NCBI RefSeq assembly: GCF_009674495.1 | Contig: NZ_WKJN01000028.1 | Location: forward strand, 18,153 to 82,152 | Length of the DNA: 64,000 nt | Source: Duganella alba | GTDB lineage: Bacteria > Pseudomonadota > Gammaproteobacteria > Burkholderiales > Burkholderiaceae_D | Direction: 5' to 3' | Shown here: positions 8,595 through 18,708 of the stretch, one piece after another | Numbering within the stretch: position 1 is the stretch's first letter | Layout: each line of letters opens with the position of its first letter | Made by a program: the position numbers and the translations under genes | The notes under the pieces: generated by a model | Seen by the model: only the letters and a program-made list of their open reading frames with translations | Database searches by the model: none | Told to the model about the DNA's origin: nothing

Positions 8595-9071
8595 ATGAAA
8601 AAACTACTCATCATTCTCTGCATGGCGTCAGTTCTTGCTGGTTGCTCCGTTGGGAGCTACCAGCGTGCACAGGGCCGAGCAAATGAGGTCAAGAATGGAA
8701 TGACGGTCGCGCAAGCGATTTCTATCATTGGCATTCCGCCGACTGGTCAGAGTAAAACGTCAATTGAATGGCAGCACAGTAATGAGCCGCAGCAGCTTTA
8801 TAACGGGACAACAAGCGGCTCAATTCGTTTTGAGTTGCTGGATGGTCGAATAGTCGGCATCCCGGAAGACGGCATTTTTAGCGGGACTGCGGCCAAAAAC
8901 GCACGACAGATGCGGGAAGCAAGAGCGGCTGCAGAGGCTGAACAACGTCGCGCGGATGGCGAGGCGTTAATGAGGGACCAAGAGGCGCGTGCAGAGATCA
9001 CCCGGCAAACGTCGCCAGCAGCACCAATGTCCAAGGAAACGCGAATGCCCAAATCTGCTACGCAAGAATGA
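8595..9071 (+). CDS. Small lipoprotein, BamE/SmpA-like fold possible
   Basis: A 158-aa exported lipoprotein: the signal MKKLLIILCMASVLAGC has an LAGC lipobox, so Cys17 should be lipidated. The segment VKNGMTVAQAISIIGIPP resembles the start of the BamE/OmlA fold (conserved GMT and GxP). The C-terminal 60 residues are a charged helix (MREARAAAEAEQRRADGEA) with no recognised role. It is shorter and more divergent than true BamE, so a different lipoprotein of the same fold class is more likely. Confidence 0.7.
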   Translation: MKKLLIILCMASVLAGCSVGSYQRAQGRANEVKNGMTVAQAISIIGIPPTGQSKTSIEWQHSNEPQQLYNGTTSGSIRFELLDGRIVGIPEDGIFSGTAAKNARQMREARAAAEAEQRRADGEALMRDQEARAEITRQTSPAAPMSKETRMPKSATQE

Positions 9072-9146
9072 ACCAAGGCAAGTCCGCTCGTCGGCCTGGA
9101 ATCGAAGACCGGCCATTAGCTGTCGGACGCTATGGAAGGAGTAACG

Positions 9147-9392
9147 ATGCTATTGATTGCCGAGGCCGCACTCCATTTAGTCGGCGATGTCCTCTTCTAT
9201 AGTTTGGGGCGCTTCACAATTAGAGCTTTATCTTTTGGCCGTGTGCGCCCGAGAACGCTTAAGGAATTTTGGGAAATCAGAGCCGAGAGAGGCCTGGCAA
9301 TGCAAATTTATTTTGAAATTGTTGCGATACATCTCCTAGGACTCGTAGCGCTAGCCTCCATTGCGGTTTTGGGCGTATTCCTCTATCAATAA
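9147..9392 (+). CDS. Small two-helix membrane protein
   Basis: An 81-aa protein with an N-terminal hydrophobic segment, a basic loop (RVRPRTLKEFWEIRAERG) and a C-terminal hydrophobic helix (IVAIHLLGLVALASIAVLGVFL). GGAAGGAG five bases before the ATG at 9147 fixes the start, rather than the ATG at 9132 that overlaps this site. No family recognised. Confidence 0.6.
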   Translation: MLLIAEAALHLVGDVLFYSLGRFTIRALSFGRVRPRTLKEFWEIRAERGLAMQIYFEIVAIHLLGLVALASIAVLGVFLYQ

Positions 9393-9428
9393 AATGACGA
9401 AACCTATCGATCTGAACAGGGCTTTAGT

Positions 9429-9500
9429 TCCTGGCCGACCGGTTGGCCTGAAACGCTCACACGATGAGACTCGCTGACCCGTGACGCCAACCGGCCAGGA
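9429..9500. repeat. Imperfect inverted repeat with long loop
   Basis: TCCTGGCCGACCGGTTGGC (9429-9447) pairs with GCCAACCGGCCAGGA (9486-9500) except for a four-base bulge, leaving a 38-base loop. It lies between two small genes in the low-GC islet and next to the GTG at 9481. The arms do not fit the integron attC core consensus. Function unknown. Confidence 0.4.
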
Positions 9501-10050
9501 GCGGACCTTGGACCAGGAAAAGAACTTGGATGACATCGACAACCCAATCCGGAAGCCGCTAATCTGTTTAGTGGTGGTTGCGGCAATCTTGTGGCCTGCC
9601 TATTTGCTTTTCGACTCCTATACCTGCTGGAGAAACGACTCATACCGGCAACACATACCGCCTGAAGTGGAGGTGGCGAAACTGGTCGACTCGGGAATCA
9701 CGTGGGATGTGCGTGGTGGCTGTGGCGCGGCGATATTTGAGCTGACGGCCAAGGCGAAAGAAAAGCTCAGTGTTGCCGGTATAACGGCGTTGAATGATGG
9801 TGTCGCCGACGTTTCAAATGTGAACACAAGGGGTAGATCCGGTGTTTGGCAGGAAACACCCTATACCGTTGAATTGATTTCAGAAAGTGACTGGGCCGCA
9901 TCCCTTGGTTGCACATGGATAAGAGCTGAGCTGCATAGCGTCATTTACGCTGCTCTGCGTAGAGCAGGATCTTTCTATCGACGGTACAAAAACGGAACGG
10001 TACTTGTTGTGCCGGCATCCGGAATTGTGGTTTATACGTTTATGGGTTAG
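9481..10050 (+). CDS. Membrane-anchored hypothetical protein
   Basis: A 189-aa protein with one N-terminal helix (LICLVVVAAILWPAYLLF) and a probably periplasmic domain containing two Cys residues (CWRN, GGCGA) and a third late (LGCTW). No family recognised. The start is uncertain: GTG at 9481 gives the longest frame but falls at the right arm of an inverted repeat, whereas TTG at 9526 has AGGAAAAG at a usable distance. It belongs to the lower-GC islet. Confidence 0.55.
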   Translation: MTPTGQERTLDQEKNLDDIDNPIRKPLICLVVVAAILWPAYLLFDSYTCWRNDSYRQHIPPEVEVAKLVDSGITWDVRGGCGAAIFELTAKAKEKLSVAGITALNDGVADVSNVNTRGRSGVWQETPYTVELISESDWAASLGCTWIRAELHSVIYAALRRAGSFYRRYKNGTVLVVPASGIVVYTFMG

Positions 10051-10090
10051 CTCAACTATAGTGAAAGTTTAAGTGTATCGAAAGGCGCGC

Positions 10091-10429
10091 ATGGGCTACG
10101 ATTTCCATATAACACGCAAAGAATTCTGGTCGGATGAGGATGGACCATCGATCTCAATAGATGAGTGGATTAGCTACGCCAATAGCGATATCGATATTCA
10201 GCCCGATCCGGAAAATGCTGGAAATGAGAACTGGATTGTTGTAATCGGTTCAGAATCATGGCCGCTTTGGTGGAGCAATTGTGGTGAAATCTACACCAAA
10301 AATCCTGATGAGCTTTTCATCAAAAAGTTAGTCTCAATTGCCAAATCGCTGAATGCAAAGTTGCTTGGTGATAATGATGAGATATATTTCTTTGATTCAG
10401 CGGGGGCCGTTATCGAGGAAAGGCGATAA
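10091..10429 (+). CDS. Immunity-like hypothetical protein
   Basis: A 112-aa soluble acidic protein starting MGYDFHITRKEFWSDEDG and containing ISIDEWISYANSD and SWPLWWSNCGEIYTKNPD. This pattern recurs in small orphan proteins that I associate with toxin-immunity or unknown-function families; no toxin is adjacent. AAAGG upstream supports the ATG at 10091 over the GTG at 10073. Low GC compared with flanking core genes. Confidence 0.6.
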   Translation: MGYDFHITRKEFWSDEDGPSISIDEWISYANSDIDIQPDPENAGNENWIVVIGSESWPLWWSNCGEIYTKNPDELFIKKLVSIAKSLNAKLLGDNDEIYFFDSAGAVIEERR

Positions 10430-10438
10430 GCAAACTAA

Positions 10439-10666
10439 CCCAAGCGCGATGCCGACGGTTCCGCCAGCGTTACCGCCATGAGCATCGAGGAGTACCACCG
10501 GCAATCTGCTAGCGCGTTCAATGACGGGTTTTACGAGGTCGAAGTGGGGCGGAGCATACGGCAATTTGGCGCCTCGATAAATGTCTGGAGCACCTACGAG
10601 TCACGCACCGCGCCCCAAGGGGCGGTGACCGGGCGGGGAATAAACAAACCTGATCATTTTGTTTGA
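10439..10666 (+). pseudogene. Remnant of an NTF2-like (SnoaL/DUF4440-type) gene
   Basis: The frame from a stop at 10436 reads PKRDADGSASVTAMSIEEY and then FYEVEVGRSIRQFG, INVWSTYESR and AVTGRGIN. This matches the C-terminal half of nuclear-transport-factor-2-like proteins, which continue GRGINSIQL and end in a WW-containing strand. Here the match stops at GRGIN and the frame ends with KPDHFV. The N-terminal half is missing and the frame is closed just upstream, so this is a fragment left by deletion at both sides. The ATG at 10478 is probably not functional. The rest of the 10430-10863 gap shows nothing else I can name. Confidence 0.55.
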
Positions 10667-10863
10667 TTGGAAGCGCTATTCGATTCTTGCTGAGACCTGG
10701 AGCCGAGAAAGCAAGGATAACCCATTGCCTGTTTCCTCGACCAAAACAGACTGAAAGGTGCGGTGGCTGCCGGTTGGTGGATAGGTAGCGCGGTGAATGC
10801 GGTTTAACGAAACGGCTGTTCTTGTCGCCTTTGTAACTTGAACAGCCATTCGTGAGACCTGCC

Positions 10864-11451
10864 ATGCTTCCCATATCCACCTTCAGTTTTTCATCGACAT
10901 TTGATGTCAAGAGCGATGCCTTCCAGGATCTGCTGCAGAAGCAGCTCGATCGTGCGAAGAAGAACGCGGCAGCCATCGATGGCTTGTCGCGGCGTGCGGA
11001 CCTGGATCAGAAGGCGCTGGCGCGGCAACGGGTGAAGGAGATCAAGGAGCAGATCGAATCCCTGCGCCGGATGCTGATGCTGTTCGGTGGCAAGGATGCC
11101 AAGGCGGTGCTACAACAGCTGAAGCAGCTGGCCAGCCAGTTGAAGCAGGCGGCCGATATTTTGAAGACGCCTTCCGGAAGCAGTGTGTCGGATACGGCCG
11201 CGTCGACCTCGGTGCCGGATGCGGGGACCGAGGCGCCGGCCACGGAGACCACCGATGCCTATGCGGAAGGCCGCAACGCGTATGCCGCGCAGCAGGCGTC
11301 CGCCGATGCGGATGCGGTACAAGTGCCTTCTTCCTCCTACGATGCGCAGGGCGAGGAAGACGCGAAGCAGGTGGAGGCGGTTTCCCAGTCGCTGAAAGCG
11401 CTGCGCGCCATGCTGGAGAAGCAGGTCAGGAAGCAGGAACATCACGGCTGA
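10864..11451 (+). CDS. Coiled-coil hypothetical protein
   Basis: A 195-aa soluble protein. An N-terminal Ser/Phe-rich segment (LPISTFSFSSTFDV) is followed by long charged helices (DLLQKQLDRAKKNAAA; ARQRVKEIKEQIESLRRML; LQQLKQLASQLKQAADIL) typical of a coiled coil, an Ala/Thr/Ser-rich linker, and a final helix ending in KQEHHG. No signal peptide. No known family recognised; similar proteins appear to be common in Oxalobacteraceae. ATG at 10864 preferred over GTG at 10852. Confidence 0.65.
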   Translation: MLPISTFSFSSTFDVKSDAFQDLLQKQLDRAKKNAAAIDGLSRRADLDQKALARQRVKEIKEQIESLRRMLMLFGGKDAKAVLQQLKQLASQLKQAADILKTPSGSSVSDTAASTSVPDAGTEAPATETTDAYAEGRNAYAAQQASADADAVQVPSSSYDAQGEEDAKQVEAVSQSLKALRAMLEKQVRKQEHHG

Positions 11452-11511
11452 GGCTGATGGGCGGGGGAGGACAGCGCTAAGCCGGGAAAATGCTTCCTCC
11501 GCTCTCTTAAG

Positions 11512-11588
11512 TACCCCGAACGAAAGGGTCTGACCCCATGCGGGGTCAGACCCTGGCCGCAGCGGTGTGCGGGTTTTTCGGGTGCCGC
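11512..11588. repeat. Dispersed palindromic repeat, copy 1
   Basis: Contains a perfect 12-bp palindrome GGGTCTGACCCC-ATGC-GGGGTCAGACCC (11526-11553) followed by CTGGCCGCAGCGGTGTGCGG and GGGTGCCGC. A second copy with an internal insertion lies at 62708-62813. The arrangement is that of a REP-like intergenic element. It also could terminate transcription from either side. Confidence 0.65.
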
Positions 11589-11625
11589 TTGCTTTGACTG
11601 CGCTGTACGCGGCTCCGCCTGGCGC

Positions 11626-12408
11626 TTATTTGGCGGCGGCGGCTTCTTCGATCAGCTTGGCCACTTCGGCCGGGTGCGAGACCATCACCACGTGCGAGGC
11701 GCCGTCAATCACGATCGTCTTTTTCGAATTGGCCCGTTTGGCCATAAAGTCTTGCGAGGCAGCCGGAATGTTTTTGTCGGCCTTGCCGTAGATGAACCAC
11801 GATGGAATGGTTTTCCAGGCCGGCGCCGGCGAGGCTTCGTTCAGCGCCGCGTCGGTGATCGGACGCTGGCCGACCGCCATCAGGCGCGCTTTGGCTTCCG
11901 GCACGTCGGCGGCGAACTGGCCGTGGAATTTGGCCTGCTGGATATACAGGTCCTTGCCGCCATCGGCCAGCGCGACCGGCGGCGCCAGCGCCGGGCCCAG
12001 GGTGCTGCCCGGGAATTTGCCGGATAGGCCGACAGCGGTTTCGCCGGCATCCGGCGCGAACGCGGCCACGTAGACCAGCGCCTTGACGTTGCTGGCGCCG
12101 CTGGCGGCGGCGCTGATCACCGAGCCGCCGTAGGAGTGGCCAACCAGCACCACGGGACCGCTGACGCTTTTCAGCACCGAAGCGACCGAGGCGGCGTCGG
12201 TCTTGACGCTGCGCAGATGGTTGGCGGCGCCGATGACGGTGTAGCCGTCTTTTTCCAGCTTGGCGGCAACGCCATCCCAGCTCGATGAATCGGCGAAGGC
12301 GCCGTGTACCAGCACCACGGTCGGTTTGGCATCCGCCGCGAAGGCGGTCGGGAGGGTCAGGGCGGCGGCCAGGGCGGTGACGGCGAGGCTGAAGCGGGTG
12401 GCGTGCAT
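11626..12408 (-). CDS. Exported alpha/beta hydrolase (EstC-like)
   Basis: A 260-aa periplasmic or secreted hydrolase. A Sec signal peptide ends at AFA-AD. The fold is clear from VLVHGAFADSSSWDG (oxyanion loop), VGHSYGGSV (nucleophile Ser) and a C-terminal GASHVVMVSHP (catalytic His); an Asp in YGKADKN is a candidate third member. HGAFADSSSW is typical of the EstC/AB-hydrolase_6 esterase group. Substrate unknown. AAGGAAAC precedes the ATG. It stands alone between the dispersed repeat and the SAM hydrolase gene. Confidence 0.88.
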   Translation of the reverse strand: MHATRFSLAVTALAAALTLPTAFAADAKPTVVLVHGAFADSSSWDGVAAKLEKDGYTVIGAANHLRSVKTDAASVASVLKSVSGPVVLVGHSYGGSVISAAASGASNVKALVYVAAFAPDAGETAVGLSGKFPGSTLGPALAPPVALADGGKDLYIQQAKFHGQFAADVPEAKARLMAVGQRPITDAALNEASPAPAWKTIPSWFIYGKADKNIPAASQDFMAKRANSKKTIVIDGASHVVMVSHPAEVAKLIEEAAAAK

Positions 12409-12539
12409 GATGTTTCCTTTTTGTGGCAGGGAGTGATGATGCTAGCAAGGAAACATCGGACTGTTGATCCTCCACAGGTGCGAACCAGACTTCTGGGGGA
12501 GTCAAAACCCCGGAAATCCGTTCACCACTGTCGCCATCG

Positions 12540-13436
12540 TTACTTTTTGGCGATCTCGACCTCCCAGTCCACGCCCGAGTCGATCTTGTACTTGGCGGCG
12601 TAGTTGCCCTGGCTGATCGCCACCGCCACATCCAGCAGACTGTTCAGGTAGACCAGCGGCTTGCCTTTGGCGACGCCGCCGAAGGTGTGCTCGAACGGCG
12701 CCACCACTTTGTTGACCTCCTTGCCCTTGTGCAGGATGCGCACCTGCACCTGGTCGTGCAGGCCGATCTTCAGTTCATCAAACAGCGACTTCGGAATGTT
12801 GGTCCAGACGTTGCCGTATTTGACGTCCAGCACCGGGATGATGCCGCGGATGGTGTCGCCGCTGCGCACCGCGTGCTGGTACGCGATCTTGACCACCGAC
12901 TCGCTCGGCAGCGCCGGACCCACCTGTTCGTAGGTGATGGCGCCGGACGCCAGGCGCGCGCCGACGTAGGCGTACACGTCGCGGCCGTGGAAGGTGTAGG
13001 ACTCGCCGGAGCCGGCCAGGCGATTGACCTTTTCATCGATCTCGCGCAGCTCGGCCACGCCGTCGCGCTCGGCGATCAGCGTGAACTGGCCGTTGTCCGG
13101 GCCGACGAAGTAGCGGCCGCCCTTGGTCTTCAGCACCACCGACTTGCGCGACGTGCCCACGCCCGGATCGATCACCGACACAAACACCGTGCCTTCCGGC
13201 CAGTAGTTGGCGGTCTGGAACAGGCGGTAGCCGCCCACCCAGATGTCGTAGTCCGGGATGTTGTGGGTCAGGTCGGCCACCGTCAGTTTCGGATCGACGC
13301 CGTAGGCCACGCCGCGCATGGCCGAGACGGCGCCGTCGGAGGTGCCGAAGTCGGTTTGCAGCACCAGCGCATGCTGGGCGAAGGCCGGGGCGGTCAGCGC
13401 TACACTGAGGCAGAGGGCGGTAAGCAGTTTTTTCAT
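12540..13436 (-). CDS. Exported SAM hydroxide adenosyltransferase (DUF62 family)
   Basis: A 298-aa member of the SAM chlorinase/fluorinase/hydroxide adenosyltransferase family. Known members hydrolyse S-adenosylmethionine to adenosine and methionine. Family motifs are present: TDFGTSDGAVSAMRG, DPGVG, GPDNG and FHGRDVYAYV. Unusually it has a Sec signal peptide (MKKLLTALCLSVALTAPAFA), so it should act in the periplasm, where SAM is not normally made. It starts seven bases after the TonB receptor stop, so the two form an operon; the natural reading is that the receptor imports an adenosyl compound that this enzyme cleaves. The in-frame start at 13484 would destroy the signal peptide and overlaps the receptor. 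Confidence 0.88.
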   Translation of the reverse strand: MKKLLTALCLSVALTAPAFAQHALVLQTDFGTSDGAVSAMRGVAYGVDPKLTVADLTHNIPDYDIWVGGYRLFQTANYWPEGTVFVSVIDPGVGTSRKSVVLKTKGGRYFVGPDNGQFTLIAERDGVAELREIDEKVNRLAGSGESYTFHGRDVYAYVGARLASGAITYEQVGPALPSESVVKIAYQHAVRSGDTIRGIIPVLDVKYGNVWTNIPKSLFDELKIGLHDQVQVRILHKGKEVNKVVAPFEHTFGGVAKGKPLVYLNSLLDVAVAISQGNYAAKYKIDSGVDWEVEIAKK

Positions 13437-13443
13437 GGTGTCC

Positions 13444-15891
<2,448 letters not shown>

Positions 15892-15894
15892 CGT

Positions 15895-15948
15895 GATTTC
15901 CTTGCGTGGTCTGGGGAGGCAGACCACGATCTTACGGGCAAGGAAATC
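15895..15948 (-). promoter_or_regulatory. 5' leader hairpin masking the TonB-receptor ribosome site
   Basis: On the minus strand GATTTCCTTG (15948-15939) pairs with CAAGGAAATC (15904-15895), and inside it CGTGGTCT (15928-15921) pairs with AGACCACG (15912-15905) around an 8-base loop. A 10-base bulge (15938-15929) sits on one side only. The outer stem contains AAGGAA, the ribosome site of the receptor gene. This is compatible with translational control (riboswitch, thermometer or protein binding), but no known riboswitch consensus was recognised. Confidence 0.6.
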
Positions 15949-15984
15949 CAGTCCCTACGAACAATTGCTAATATGCTTATTCGC

Positions 15985-17490
15985 TTAGTCGGGCAGGCGC
16001 TCGTTGATGGCCAGCGCCTTGTCGATGTTCTTGACCAGCAGGTCGACATACTTCGGATCGAGGTGATGACCGGCGACTTCGCGCAGATGCTCGATGACCT
16101 TCTCGATCGGCCACGCTTCCTTGTAGCAGCGCTTGTGCATCAGCGCGTCGAACACGTCGGCCACGGCGACGATGCGCGCGTACAGGTGGATGTCTTCGCC
16201 CTTCAAACCTTGCGGATAGCCGCTGCCGTCGAACTTCTCGTGGTGCTGGTGGGCGATGACGGCGGCCGCTTTCAGGATCGGGCGCTGCGAGCCGTCCAGG
16301 ATCGACAAACCGACCGCCGGGTGCTGCTTCATGATTTCCCATTCGGCGGCGTCGAGCTTGCCCGGTTTCAGCAGCACGGCGTCCGGCGTGGCGATCTTGC
16401 CGATGTCGTGCATCGGCGCGGCATGGCGCAGCACGGCCACTTCGTCTTCCGGCAGCCCGGCTTCCAGGGCCAGCAGGTGGCACACTTCCGACATGCGACG
16501 CACGTGGTTGCCCGCTTCGTTGGAGCGCGATTCGACCACGTCGCCGAGACGCATGATCAGCTCGGCCTGGGTGTCGGTGATTTCCTGGTTCAGCAGGATG
16601 TTGTCGAAGGCGATGGCGACGCCGGAGCAGAATACTTCCAGCAGCTTGGTGTCGATTTCCGAAATCTCTTCCACGCCCTTGAGCACCAGCAGCGACGCCT
16701 TGCCGCTGTTGTTGGGGAAGTAGCCGATGTAGGTGTCGCCTTCCACGCGCGAAATCTTGTTGCTCTTGGCGGCGTCGATCTGCGCCAGCACTTCGGGCGA
16801 CATCAGCGTGCCGTCCTCGTCGCCGATCTTGGCCAGGATTTCGTAATCGTTCTCGCCGGTGATGGCGGTGGCGCCGCGCAGGCGTAGCAGCATGCTGTGT
16901 TCCAGGCGCAGCAGCGCCACGACCTGTTGCAGCAGGCCGTTGGCGAAATCCTTCAGGTTGCGCTGGCGGAAAATATGCGAGGAGGCGGCAATCACGCGCT
17001 CCAGGCCTTCGCGGTAATTCACTTGGGCGCGGTGGGCTTCTTCCACCTTCATGATGTCGCGGTAGGCGCGCAGCGCGGCAAAGGTGGTGGTGAACAGCTT
17101 GGTGCGGTCCAGCTCCGTCTTTTCCTTGTAGTCGTTGATGTCGTAGTTGACGATCACGCGTTCTTCCGGCGCCTGGCCGGGCTGGCCGGTGCGCAGCACG
17201 ATGCGGGTGAACTGGTTGTCCAGGTCTTCACGCATCCAGCGCGCCACTTCCAGGCCGCTGTCTTCCTTTTCCATGACCACGTCGAGGAACACCAGCGCGA
17301 CATCGGTTTCGCGCGCCAGCACTTCCTTGGCTTCGGCGCCGCTGTAGGCGTGTACGAAGCTCAGCGCGCGGCCGTCGAGGCGGAAGCGGCTCAGCGTCAG
17401 TTTGGTGATGTCATGAATATCCGGTTCGTCGTCGACCAACAGGACTTTCCACGGTGCTAACTTGGGCGAGGCAGAGGACAAAAAAGACAT
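15985..17490 (-). CDS. Response regulator with DUF3369 and HD-GYP phosphodiesterase domains
   Basis: A 501-aa cyclic di-GMP phosphodiesterase regulator. The receiver domain (about 15-145) has the DDEPD acidic pocket and the phosphoacceptor Asp in FLDVVME. DUF3369, a GAF-like module, fills about 150-320. The HD-GYP domain (about 325-500) has RSNEAGNHVRRM, MHDIGK (metal-binding HD), HHEKFDGSGYPQGL and VADVFDAL. All key HD-GYP residues are present, so activity is expected. No sensor kinase is adjacent. Transcribed toward the TonB receptor operon with a 93-base gap. Confidence 0.93.
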   Translation of the reverse strand: MSFLSSASPKLAPWKVLLVDDEPDIHDITKLTLSRFRLDGRALSFVHAYSGAEAKEVLARETDVALVFLDVVMEKEDSGLEVARWMREDLDNQFTRIVLRTGQPGQAPEERVIVNYDINDYKEKTELDRTKLFTTTFAALRAYRDIMKVEEAHRAQVNYREGLERVIAASSHIFRQRNLKDFANGLLQQVVALLRLEHSMLLRLRGATAITGENDYEILAKIGDEDGTLMSPEVLAQIDAAKSNKISRVEGDTYIGYFPNNSGKASLLVLKGVEEISEIDTKLLEVFCSGVAIAFDNILLNQEITDTQAELIMRLGDVVESRSNEAGNHVRRMSEVCHLLALEAGLPEDEVAVLRHAAPMHDIGKIATPDAVLLKPGKLDAAEWEIMKQHPAVGLSILDGSQRPILKAAAVIAHQHHEKFDGSGYPQGLKGEDIHLYARIVAVADVFDALMHKRCYKEAWPIEKVIEHLREVAGHHLDPKYVDLLVKNIDKALAINERLPD

Positions 17491-17856
17491 ATGAACAAAT
17501 TCCGCAAAATGACACTGACAGAGTGAATTTCCCGATTGTAGTCTGACCCACAGCCATTAACAACAGGCAATAAAAATTCCTGTTGCCGTGCACAACACCT
17601 TGGCTACTCTACTGTGCGCTGAGATACATATGGCGGGGTTTTAGCCGTTTGTAACGCTATGTGCACACACAACAATACTTCGTTTTTAGCAATATTGCTA
17701 TCGAAAAACAAAGATTTTTGTAAAAAGTGGCGTTGAACGCCACGGCGTCGGAATTCATAAGTCCGACTAATAATGATTTGCGGATTGCGCCGTCTAATCA
17801 AAGCCACCGGTTTTCGTTACAGTAGATTCATCCGACTGAGCTAACGAGGAAACACC
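17491..17856. other. Divergent intergenic region with two palindromes
   Basis: This 366-base AT-richer region separates the HD-GYP gene from a divergent aldo/keto reductase. It holds no convincing gene. Two perfect palindromes stand out: TAGCAATATTGCTA (17687-17700) and GTGGCGTT-G-AACGCCAC (17727-17743); either could be an operator for a flanking gene. A short ORF at 17604-17807 on the minus strand has no ribosome site and looks spurious. Confidence 0.4.
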
Positions 17857-18708
17857 ATGGAGTATGTAACACTGAACAACGGAATCAAGATGCCGCTGCT
17901 GGGCTTCGGCGTCTTCCAGATTCCCGATCCGGCCGAGTGCGAACGCAGCGTGATCGACGCGATCGCGGCGGGCTACCGCCTGCTGGATACCGCGACATCG
18001 TATATGAACGAAAAGGCGGTTGGCGCCGCGGTCAAGAAAAGCGGCATCGATCGCGCCGAGCTCTTCATCACGAGCAAGCTGTGGGTGCAGGATACCGGCT
18101 ACGACAACACCAGGATCGCCATCGACAAGTCGCTGCAACGGTTGCAGCTGGACTACCTCGACCTGTACCTGATCCACCAGCCCTACGGCGACGTGCACGG
18201 CTCCTGGCGCGCGATGGCCGAGGCCTACCGCGCCGGCAAGCTGCGCGCCATCGGCGTCAGCAATTTTGAGCCGGACCGCTTGATGGATCTGATCGCCTTC
18301 AACGAAGTGCGGCCGGCGATCAACCAGATCGAAGTCAATCCCTGGCACCAGCAGGACGACAGCACCGCCTTCATGCGCGACAACGGCGTGCAGGCCGAAG
18401 CGTGGGCGCCGTTTGCCGAAGGCAAGAACAATCTGTTCCACAACGAGGTGCTGGTGGCCATCGCCGCCAAATACAATAAATCGGTGGGGCAGGTCGTGCT
18501 GCGCTGGCTGGTACAGCGCAATATCGTCGCGCTGGCCAAGACCACGCGCCGCGAACGGATGGCGGAGAATCTGGATGTCTTCGATTTCCGTCTGGACGAT
18601 GCCGACCTGGCCCGCATCGCGGCGCTGGAAAACGGTGTCAGCAGCTTCTTCTCGCACCGCGATCCCGCCATCGTCAAGTGGATGAGCGAGCGCCGCCTCG
18701 AGCTTTAG
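17857..18708 (+). CDS. Aldo/keto reductase (AKR5/diketogluconate reductase type)
   Basis: A 283-aa cytoplasmic NADPH-dependent aldehyde or ketone reductase. The catalytic tetrad is visible: Asp in RLLDTATSY, Tyr in the same motif, Lys in FITSKLWV and His in LIHQPYG. The coenzyme-binding end has IVALAKTTRRERM, close to the usual VIPKS motif. The pattern LNNGIKMPLLGFGVFQ is typical of AKR5 and 2,5-diketogluconate reductases. CGAGGAAACACC before ATG fixes the start. Its stop overlaps the convergent LysR stop by four bases. Confidence 0.93.
   Translation: MEYVTLNNGIKMPLLGFGVFQIPDPAECERSVIDAIAAGYRLLDTATSYMNEKAVGAAVKKSGIDRAELFITSKLWVQDTGYDNTRIAIDKSLQRLQLDYLDLYLIHQPYGDVHGSWRAMAEAYRAGKLRAIGVSNFEPDRLMDLIAFNEVRPAINQIEVNPWHQQDDSTAFMRDNGVQAEAWAPFAEGKNNLFHNEVLVAIAAKYNKSVGQVVLRWLVQRNIVALAKTTRRERMAENLDVFDFRLDDADLARIAALENGVSSFFSHRDPAIVKWMSERRLEL

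Noticed and set aside
9429..9500. Integron attC site
   Set aside because: Arms do not match the GTTRRRY / RYYYAAC core sites and no integrase is present.
10478..10666. 62-aa intact small gene
   Set aside because: Its sequence is the interior of an NTF2-like protein and the coding pattern continues upstream of the ATG, so it is a fragment.
15895..15948. Known SAM riboswitch before the SAM hydrolase operon
   Set aside because: The structure is a simple bulged hairpin and I could not match it to any SAM or SAH riboswitch consensus; kept only as an unclassified leader.
17604..17807. 67-aa minus-strand ORF in the intergenic region
   Set aside because: No ribosome site, low-complexity AT-rich content and no protein-like pattern.
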